DNA of 12,366 bases from JBBQSN01 sp038213835. GTDB lineage: Bacteria; Actinomycetota; Actinomycetes; Actinomycetales; CAWJMD01. The notes beneath the pieces were generated by a model. That model searched no databases, was not told the origin of the DNA, and saw only the letters and a list, made by a program, of their open reading frames with translations. The stretch covers positions 1 to 12,366 of the forward strand of contig JBBQSN010000106.1 of assembly GCA_038213835.1 (NCBI GenBank). Direction: 5' to 3'. Position numbers and translations under genes: made by a program. Positions within the stretch are counted from its first letter, which is position 1, and the number at the start of each line of letters is the position of its first letter. This document shows positions 1 through 5,190 of the stretch, one piece after another.

Positions 1-221
1 TCGAGCCGGCCCTCGACGGCGTCCACCTCGTCGAGGGCGGCCTGCGGCCCGCGGACGTGGGACAGGGCCACGGCATGGTTCAGCCGCACCACCGGTGACG
101 GGTCGTGGGTGAGCAACAGGTCGTAGAGGGTGAGGATCCGCAGCCAGTCGGTCTGGTCCAGCGTCGCCGCCGTCGCGTGGCACCCGGCGATCGCCGCCTG
201 CAGCTGGAACCGCCCCCGCGA
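1..221 (-). pseudogene. Out-of-frame C-terminal part of the ECF42-type sigma factor; partial at left edge
   Basis: From about nt 215 to the left edge, the minus frame shifted by one position from the fusion encodes a clear ECF42 C-terminal extension: RFQLQAAIAGCHATAA, then TDWLRILTLYDLLL, then SPVVRLNHAVAL. These are the tetratricopeptide-like helices known in this family. Relatives have roughly 50-60 residues between the AADAVWLAE segment (in the other frame, nt ~225-245) and RFQLQAAI. Here the two nearly abut and the frame changes. This indicates an internal deletion whose length is not a multiple of three, or a sequence error. The gene continues beyond the window. The identity is well supported by the motifs; the cause of the break cannot be decided from one sequence. 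Confidence 0.65.
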
Positions 222-1146
222 CCACCTCCGCGAGCCAGACCGCGTCGGCGGCCAGGCCCTGGCCCGCCGTCCCCCCGGTCGTCACCGCGGGGTCGAGGTA
301 GCCCGCGTTGTAGGCCAGGCAGACGAGGGCGAGGACCTCGTCGAGCCGCTGGGCCAGCTGCTCCCCCTCCGGGACGGCGAAGGGGATGCCGGCTGCCACG
401 ATCTTGCGCTTGGCGCGCACCAGCCGCTGCGTCATCGTCGGCTCCGGCACCAGGAAGGCACGCGACACCTGGGCGGTGATGAGGCCGAGCACCGCCCGCA
501 GCGTCAGCGCCAGCCGGGTCTCGGCAGCCAGAGCCGGGTGGCAGCAGGCGAACAGCATGGGGAGCCGTTCGTCGGGGACCGCGCCCGCCCCTGCGACGGG
601 TTCGGGCGCCAGGTCCTCGGCCAGCCGACCGGCCAGCCGCTGCTGCCGGGCCCGGGTCCGGAGCAGATCGACAGCACGCCGCTGAGCGGTCAGGGTCAGC
701 CAACCCGCGGGGTTCGCAGGGACCCCGCGGGTCGGCCAGGTGCGCAGCGCCTCGACGACCGCCTCCTGCGCGGGTTCCTCGAGAGCCGAGTAGTCGACCA
801 CCATCGGACGGATCTCGACCGAGACCCCGGGCAGCTGGAGCGAGGGCCACGTCCGCACCAGGGCGATCGCGGCGTCGAGGTCCGGGACGTCGATGACGCT
901 GAAGCCCCCGATCCGCTCCTTGGCCTCGCTGTACGGACCGTCGACGACGACGGGGGCGGCACCCTCTGCCCCCGAGCGCACGGTGGTGGCCGTCGACGGC
1001 GCCTGCAGCTCGGCGCCGGTGTCGCTGAACGCGGCACCGTTCTCGCCGAACCACGCGTACATCTGCTGGTAGACCTCCTGCTGCCGCTCGGGCGGGACCG
1101 CGTCCGCGAGCTCGGGGGTGTCGACGTACATCAGGACGTACTTCAT
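1..1146 (-). CDS. YCII (DGPF-type) domain fused to truncated ECF42-type sigma factor; partial at left edge, probably a pseudogene
   Basis: The frame opens at ATG 1146 with a good GAAGGAG ribosome binding site (1153-1159) and stays open to the window edge. Residues 1-114 form a complete YCII-related domain: it starts MKYVLMYVD, carries TATTVR, has the family hallmark DGPY at 69-72, and ends VEIRP. No stop codon follows. From about residue 118-125 the frame continues as an ECF sigma factor: AQEAVVEALRTWP (late region 2), VPANPAGWLT, DERLPMLFACCHPAL, and a region 4 helix with FLVPEPTMTQRLVRAKRKI near 230-248. It then enters the long ECF42 C-terminal extension (RLDEVLALVCLAYNAGYLDP). About 25-40 residues of sigma region 2.1 that should precede AQEA are absent. 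Beyond about residue 311 (nt ~212) the frame becomes arginine- and proline-rich nonsense, while the real C-terminus lies in another frame. ECF42 factors normally sit beside separate DGPF genes. The fusion and frame are read directly; loss of function is inferred. Confidence 0.75.
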   Translation of the reverse strand, partial: MKYVLMYVDTPELADAVPPERQQEVYQQMYAWFGENGAAFSDTGAELQAPSTATTVRSGAEGAAPVVVDGPYSEAKERIGGFSVIDVPDLDAAIALVRTWPSLQLPGVSVEIRPMVVDYSALEEPAQEAVVEALRTWPTRGVPANPAGWLTLTAQRRAVDLLRTRARQQRLAGRLAEDLAPEPVAGAGAVPDERLPMLFACCHPALAAETRLALTLRAVLGLITAQVSRAFLVPEPTMTQRLVRAKRKIVAAGIPFAVPEGEQLAQRLDEVLALVCLAYNAGYLDPAVTTGGTAGQGLAADAVWLAEVVAGAVPAAGGDRRVPRDGGDAGPDRLAADPHPLRPVAHPRPVTGGAAEPCRGPVPRPRAAGRPRRGGRRRGPAR

Positions 1147-1187
1147 GATGGGCTCCTTCGTGCCGGTAGGGACATGACACCCCCTCC

Positions 1188-1214
1188 ACCGAACCGCGGC
1201 GCCAGGGATCGACA
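1188..1214 (-). promoter_or_regulatory. Candidate ECF42-type promoter for the YCII-sigma gene
   Basis: On the minus strand TGTCGA (1214-1209) is followed after 17 nt by CGGT (1191-1188), about 40 nt before the YCII start codon. TGTCGA is the published -35 motif of ECF42 sigma factors, which usually recognise their own DGPF-gene promoters. The -10 here (CGGT) only loosely resembles the expected CGTC/CGAC-like element. Autoregulation is inferred. Confidence 0.4.
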
Positions 1215-1222
1215 CCTGCGCC
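1198..1222 (-). terminator. Hairpin downstream of the amidohydrolase gene, possible terminator
   Basis: GGCGC/AGG (1198-1202, 1204-1206) can pair with CCT/GCGCC (1215-1222), giving an 8-bp stem with one bulged base and an 8-nt loop. It begins about 10 nt after the amidohydrolase stop codon. No T-tract follows, as is common for actinobacterial terminators. The loop contains the TGTCGA of the candidate ECF promoter, so the inverted repeat could instead be an operator. Confidence 0.4.
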
Positions 1223-1231
1223 CCAGAACTT

Positions 1232-2326
1232 TCACCCGCCGGGTCGTACCTGCTTCCCGCGCAGCACGACTGCCGTCGGGTTCGCGAGGGGGCGCACGTC
1301 GGCGCGCGGGTCCTCGGCGCACACGACGAGGTCGGCGTCGGCGCCCTCCTCCAACCCGGGACTCCCGAGCCAGGTCCGGGACGCCCAGCAGCCGGCGTCC
1401 AGGGCGTCCAGCGGCGACAGCCCCGCGGTGACCAACTCGGCCAGCTCGGCCGCCACCAGCCCGTGCGGCAACGACCCACCTGCGTCGGTGCCGACGTGGA
1501 CGGGCACGCCCGCCTCGTGCAGCGCGGCGACGGTGGCGTAGCGGCGTTCGTGCAACGCCAGCATGTGGTCGGCCCAGGCGTCGAACCTCCCCCGGGCGGG
1601 GGCGGCCAGCTGCGGGAAGGTCGCGATGTTGACCAGGGTCGGCACCACCGCCACCCCCTGGGTCGCCGCCGTCTCGATCGTCCCCGCGCCGAAGCCGGTG
1701 CCGTGCTCGATGCCGTCGATGCCGGCCGCCAGCAGGTCGGGCAGGCACTCCTCACCGAAGCAGTGAGCGGTCACCCGCGCGCCCTCCGCGTGCGCCGCGG
1801 CGATCCCCGCCCGCAGTGCTTCCAGCGGCCAGCACGGCGCGAGATCGCCTGCGGCACGGTCGATCCAGTCCCCGACGATCTTCACCCAGCCGTCGCCGGC
1901 GCGTGCCTCCTGCACCATGCGAGCGGGCAGCTCGTCCGGCTCGATCTCGTGCGCGTAGTTGCGGATGTACCGCTTGGTGCGGGCGATGTGGCGTCCGGCT
2001 CGGATGATCTTCGGCAGGTCGACGCGGTCGTCGATCCAGCGGGTGTCGGCCGGGCTGCCGGCGTCGCGGACCAGCAGGGTGCCCGCGTCGCGGTCGGCCA
2101 GGGCCTGCGCCTCGGTCGTCGCCTCGTCGACGGCGCCGTGGGCGTCCAGGCCGACGTGGCAGTGGGCGTCCACCAGCCCCGGGACGGTCCACCCGCGGAC
2201 GGTGGTGACGTCGTGGCCGGCTCCGGGCGTGGTGAAGGTGACCCGACCCTCCAGCACCCACAGGCCGTCGACCACCTCGTCGCGTCCGACCAGCACCGGC
2301 CCCTCGACCCGCAGCACGTCCGCCAT
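1232..2326 (-). CDS. Amidohydrolase-superfamily metal-dependent hydrolase
   Basis: This 364-residue protein has the cyclic amidohydrolase layout seen in imidazolonepropionase- and prolidase-like enzymes. A short N-terminal beta-sandwich segment leads to the metal-binding HxH (DAHCH, H55 and H57). Lysine 149 lies in WVKIVGDW, a candidate metal-bridging lysine. Metal histidines follow at H188 (TAHCFGEE) and H208 (GIEHGTG), and the catalytic aspartate is D281 (GTDAGG). A C-terminal segment (GADADLVV) returns to the beta-sandwich. All metal ligands are present, so it is probably active and cytoplasmic. The substrate cannot be read from the sequence. An amidohydrolase after ffh is a conserved actinobacterial arrangement. 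No Shine-Dalgarno precedes ATG 2326, but TAGGTT stands 6 nt upstream, suggesting a leaderless transcript separate from ffh. Confidence 0.9.
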   Translation of the reverse strand: MADVLRVEGPVLVGRDEVVDGLWVLEGRVTFTTPGAGHDVTTVRGWTVPGLVDAHCHVGLDAHGAVDEATTEAQALADRDAGTLLVRDAGSPADTRWIDDRVDLPKIIRAGRHIARTKRYIRNYAHEIEPDELPARMVQEARAGDGWVKIVGDWIDRAAGDLAPCWPLEALRAGIAAAHAEGARVTAHCFGEECLPDLLAAGIDGIEHGTGFGAGTIETAATQGVAVVPTLVNIATFPQLAAPARGRFDAWADHMLALHERRYATVAALHEAGVPVHVGTDAGGSLPHGLVAAELAELVTAGLSPLDALDAGCWASRTWLGSPGLEEGADADLVVCAEDPRADVRPLANPTAVVLRGKQVRPGG

Positions 2327-2332
2327 GGAGGG

Positions 2333-2338
2333 AACCTA
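2333..2338 (-). promoter_or_regulatory. Candidate -10 element of a leaderless promoter for the amidohydrolase gene
   Basis: TAGGTT (TAnnnT type) lies 6 nt before ATG 2326 on the minus strand, so transcription would begin at or beside the start codon. No Shine-Dalgarno is present and no convincing -35 is visible. Confidence 0.4.
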
Positions 2339-2498
2339 GCCAACGGCTGGTGAGCCGCGCCTGCGACAGGTGGTGACACCGTCGGTCATCAGGGCCAGGG
2401 CGGGCACCAGGGTGGGACCCTGCACCAGCATCCGGTGCAGGGGGAAGGGCACCGGGTCGGCGAGGGCGTCAGCTCTGCACCCTCAGCGTCGTGCTCAC
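2336..2498 (-). pseudogene. Small coding-like remnant with an apparent +1 frameshift, unknown family
   Basis: A GTG at 2498 overlaps the stop codon of the preceding 48-aa ORF and opens a 9-codon frame (VSTTLRVQS) that ends at TGA 2471-2469. One base later, the next frame continues with protein-like sequence with strong G/C third positions: DALADPVPFPLHRMLV, then PTLVPALALMTDGV, ending at TAG 2338-2336. Skipping one base at AGC-TGA-C would join the two into about 53 residues. I do not recognise the product. It may be a decayed gene, a sequencing indel or, less likely, a recoding site. Alternatively only the second part is expressed, from GTG near 2452 or ATG near 2434. The stop codon overlaps the candidate amidohydrolase -10 element. 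Confidence 0.3.
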
Positions 2499-2641
2499 CT
2501 CGGGGCGCCGGCGGTGAAACGCACGCCCTGCTCGTGCGCGGCGCTCAGCCGCTGCAGCAGCCACGGGACGTGCTCCGCGGCAGTGTCGAGGCAGTCGACG
2601 CTGACCCGCTCGTCCCCCAGCTGGGTGGTCCACCGGCCCAC
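2495..2641 (-). CDS. Small hypothetical protein (48 aa) directly after ffh
   Basis: The frame starts at GTG 2641, three nucleotides after the ffh stop, and ends at TGA 2497-2495. The product begins MGRWTTQLGDERVSVDCLD and continues with EHVPWLLQRLSAAHEQGVRF. The mixed hydrophobic/charged composition and G/C-rich third codon positions look like real coding rather than an antisense shadow. There is no Shine-Dalgarno, so translation would depend on coupling to ffh. I recognise no domain and cannot assign a function. It could be an intact small protein or the 5' end of a gene truncated by deletion, since the next stretch is also fragmentary. Confidence 0.4.
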   Translation of the reverse strand: MGRWTTQLGDERVSVDCLDTAAEHVPWLLQRLSAAHEQGVRFTAGAPR

Positions 2642-2644
2642 GGC

Positions 2645-4228
2645 TCAGCGGCCGAGGAACTTCTCGAAACCGGGAGGCAGTGCGGCGGGGTCAAGCGCGT
2701 CGAGCTCGCTGGGTGGCGCTTCGGTCCCGACTCCGAACGCCGAGCCGGGTGCGGACGTGCGCACCGACTGCTCCTGCTGGGCGCGCTTGGCCGGGTTGCC
2801 CGACCGCGCCTTGCCCTTCTTCGCGCCGCGGGCCGCCTGCTTGCCGCGGGCCTTCTTGCTGCCGCTGCCCGGCAGCCCGCCCATGCCCGGCATCGCGCCC
2901 ATACCCGGCATGCCGGGGATGCCGCCGCCCTTGCGGAGCTGGCGCATCATCTTCTGCGCGTCGGCGAACCGCTCGAGCAGCTGGTTGACGTCGGTCACGG
3001 TGACGCCCGACCCCCGGGCGATGCGTGAGCGGCGCGAGCCGTTGATGATCTTCGGCTGGTACCGCTCCTGAGGGGTCATCGACCGGACGATCGCCTCGAT
3101 CCGGTCGATCTCGCGCTCGTCGAAGTTCTCCAGCTGCTCACGCATCTCGCCCATGCCCGGGAGCATCCCGAGCATCTTCTTCATCGAGCCCATCTTGCGC
3201 AGGCCCTGCATCTGCTGCAGGAAGTCGTCGAACGTGAAGTCTTCTCCCGCACCGAACTTGCGCGCCATCTCGGCGGCCTCGTCGGCCTCGAAGGCCCTCT
3301 CGGCCTGCTCGATCAGGGTCAGGACGTCACCCATGTCGAGGATCCGCGACGCCATCCGGTCGGGGTAGAACGGCTCGAACTCGGTGAGCTTCTCGCCGGT
3401 GGAGGCGAACATCACAGGGCGGCCGGTCACCGAGGCCACCGACAGGGCCGCACCGCCGCGGGCGTCGCCGTCGAGCTTGGTCAGCACCACCCCGGTGATG
3501 TCGACACCGTCGAGGAACGCCTGCGCGGTCTGCACGGCGTCCTGGCCGATCATCGCGTCCACGACGAACAGCACCTCGTCGGGCCGGACCTCGGCCTTGA
3601 TGTCGGCGGCCTGCTGCATCATCTGGGCGTCCACGCCGAGGCGGCCGGCGGTGTCGACGATCACGACGTCGAACTGCTTGGAGCGGGCCTCGACCATGGC
3701 CCGCCGGGCGACGTCGACCGGGTCGCCGACGCCGTTGCCGGGCTCGGGGGCGAACACCGTGACACCAGCGCGCTGACCCACCACCTGCAGCTGGGTGACC
3801 GCGTTCGGCCGCTGGAGGTCGGCTGCCACCAGCAGCGGCGCGTGGCCCTGCTCCTTGAGCCAGTACCCGAGCTTGCCCGCGAGCGTGGTCTTCCCGGCGC
3901 CCTGGAGGCCGGCGAGCATGATCACGGTCGGCGGGTTCTTGGCGAAGGTCAGCCGGCGCTGCTCGCCGCCGAGGATCGTGACCAGCTCGTCGTTGACCAC
4001 CTTGACGACCTGCTGAGCCGGGTTGAGCGCGCCGGAGACCTCCTCCGACAGCGTCCGCTCCCGCACGCGCGCGGTGAACTCGCGGACGACGGGGAGGGCG
4101 ACGTCGGCGTCGAGCAGGGCGCGTCGGATCTCGCGGATCGTCGCGTCGACGTCGGCCTCGGACAGCCGTCCCTTGCCCCGCAGGTTCTTGAACGTCGCGG
4201 TGAGACGGTCGGAGAGGGTGGCGAACAC
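2645..4228 (-). CDS. ffh: Signal recognition particle protein Ffh (SRP54 GTPase)
   Basis: Ffh binds signal peptides emerging from the ribosome and, with 4.5S RNA and the FtsY receptor, delivers nascent membrane proteins to the translocon. The 527-residue product starts MFATLSDRLTATFKNLRGKG (N domain, about 1-90). The NG GTPase has the P-loop GLQGAGKTT at 107-115, DTAGR at 192-196 and TKLDG at 250-254. A methionine-rich M domain follows (FDDFLQQMQGLRKMGSMKK and later MMRQLRKGG). The C-terminus has a Gly/Met/Pro linker, a Lys/Arg-rich stretch and the typical end LPPGFEKFLGR. The start is GTG 4228 with GAAGGAA at 4238-4244. The frame is open about 740 nt further upstream, but that extension is antisense to the opposing gene and lacks Ffh homology. 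Intact and very likely essential. Confidence 0.97.
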   Translation of the reverse strand: MFATLSDRLTATFKNLRGKGRLSEADVDATIREIRRALLDADVALPVVREFTARVRERTLSEEVSGALNPAQQVVKVVNDELVTILGGEQRRLTFAKNPPTVIMLAGLQGAGKTTLAGKLGYWLKEQGHAPLLVAADLQRPNAVTQLQVVGQRAGVTVFAPEPGNGVGDPVDVARRAMVEARSKQFDVVIVDTAGRLGVDAQMMQQAADIKAEVRPDEVLFVVDAMIGQDAVQTAQAFLDGVDITGVVLTKLDGDARGGAALSVASVTGRPVMFASTGEKLTEFEPFYPDRMASRILDMGDVLTLIEQAERAFEADEAAEMARKFGAGEDFTFDDFLQQMQGLRKMGSMKKMLGMLPGMGEMREQLENFDEREIDRIEAIVRSMTPQERYQPKIINGSRRSRIARGSGVTVTDVNQLLERFADAQKMMRQLRKGGGIPGMPGMGAMPGMGGLPGSGSKKARGKQAARGAKKGKARSGNPAKRAQQEQSVRTSAPGSAFGVGTEAPPSELDALDPAALPPGFEKFLGR

Positions 4229-4262
4229 AGGTGCAGGTTCCTTCGGCTCGGGATCGCGACAC

Positions 4263-4268
4263 AGCCTA
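4263..4268 (-). promoter_or_regulatory. Candidate -10 element for ffh
   Basis: TAGGCT (TAnnnT type) on the minus strand would give a leader of about 28 nt containing the GAAGGAA ribosome binding site. No clear -35 is visible. It lies 8 bp from the candidate -10 of the divergent gene on the other strand. Confidence 0.3.
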
Positions 4269-4276
4269 GTCGGACA

Positions 4277-4282
4277 CATACT
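4277..4282 (+). promoter_or_regulatory. Candidate -10 element of a leaderless promoter for the MpaB-like gene
   Basis: CATACT is close to TATACT and stands 6 nt before GTG 4289, with no Shine-Dalgarno between. This predicts a leaderless transcript and supports GTG 4289 as the start. No convincing -35 is present. Confidence 0.4.
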
Positions 4283-4288
4283 GGACAG

Positions 4289-5182
4289 GTGCCGGCAGAC
4301 AGGGGACGCGAGGTGATCGCCCGGGTCCGCTCCGGGCTGGCGGGGCAGCTGCGCTCGCGGGTGGCGGGCGAGGACGCCCAGGAACGCGCCCGGCTGATCT
4401 GGGGTGCCGAGGGCGAGCGCTGGTTCGGCCCGCAGGACCCCGTCTGGCGGGTGCACGCCGACGCCACGATGTTCGTCGGCGGCATCAGGGCGCTGCTGCT
4501 GCAGTCCGTGCACCCGCTCGCGATGGCAGGGGTCGCCGGGCACTCGGGCTACCGCGCCGACCCGTGGGGACGGCTGCAACGGACCAGCCACTTCCTGGCC
4601 ACCACGACGTTCGGCACCGTCGAGGCGGCCGAGGGCGCGATCGAGGCCGTGCGCACGATCCACGGCCGGGTCCGCGGGCGGGCCGAGGACGGTCGCGCCT
4701 ACTCCGCCGACGACCCGCACCTGCTCGCCTGGGTGCACCTGGCCGAGGCCGACAGCTTCCTGAGCGCCTACCAGCGGCACGCGCCGGAGCCCCTCACCGA
4801 GGCCGAGGCCGACCTCTACGTCGAGCAGAGCGGCGTCGTCGCGTCCCGGCTGGGGGTGGTCGAGCCGCCCACGACCGTGGCGGCGCTGCACGCCGGGATC
4901 GACGCGTTCCGGCCCGAGCTCGCGGCGACGCCGGCCGCGCGTGACGCCGCCCGGTTCCTGCTGCTGCAACCCCCGCTGCCGCTGGCGGCCCGGCCCGGGT
5001 ACGGCGCCCTCGCCGCCGCTGCGGTCTCGCTGCTGCCGCGGTGGGCGCGCACGCCGCTCGGGCTGCCGCGGCTGCCCGTCACCGAGCGGCTGCTGGTGCG
5101 TCCCGTGGGCGACGCCGCCACCGGCGTCATCCGGTGGGCCATGACCTCCCCCGAGATCACGTCGGAGCGGCGCAGCGCCTGA
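4289..5182 (+). CDS. Oxygenase MpaB family (DUF2236) protein
   Basis: The 297-residue product matches the DUF2236 family, which includes fungal MpaB and the latex-clearing protein Lcp, a haem b oxygenase. Visible family features are WxxHADATMFVGG near 53-65, the HPLAMAGVAGHSGYRADP stretch at 75-92, GRLQRT with a following TTTFGT (94-110), a histidine at 125 (TIHGRVRG) in the position expected for the axial haem ligand, and YSADDPHLLAWVHLAEADSFL. There is no signal peptide, so it is likely cytoplasmic or peripheral. The substrate is unknown. GTG 4289 is chosen from the -10 spacing; GTG 4313 is an alternative. The open frame extends upstream over ffh, but that part is antisense. It is the only plus-strand gene in the window, lies between glnD and ffh, and converges on glnD with 8 nt between the stops. 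Confidence 0.85.
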   Translation: MPADRGREVIARVRSGLAGQLRSRVAGEDAQERARLIWGAEGERWFGPQDPVWRVHADATMFVGGIRALLLQSVHPLAMAGVAGHSGYRADPWGRLQRTSHFLATTTFGTVEAAEGAIEAVRTIHGRVRGRAEDGRAYSADDPHLLAWVHLAEADSFLSAYQRHAPEPLTEAEADLYVEQSGVVASRLGVVEPPTTVAALHAGIDAFRPELAATPAARDAARFLLLQPPLPLAARPGYGALAAAAVSLLPRWARTPLGLPRLPVTERLLVRPVGDAATGVIRWAMTSPEITSERRSA

Positions 5183-5190
5183 GAGTGGCC

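Noticed and set aside
80..1189. 369-codon minus-strand open frame over the YCII-sigma region
   Set aside because: It is in a different frame from the YCII and sigma motifs and is Arg/Gly-rich; it only happens to lack stops.
3842..4288. N-terminal extension of the MpaB-like gene over ffh
   Set aside because: The extension is antisense to ffh and lacks DUF2236 features; a -10 element precedes GTG 4289 by 6 nt.
4229..4969. N-terminal extension of ffh by about 247 codons
   Set aside because: It is antisense to the MpaB-like gene, while Ffh homology starts precisely at GTG 4228 with a ribosome binding site.
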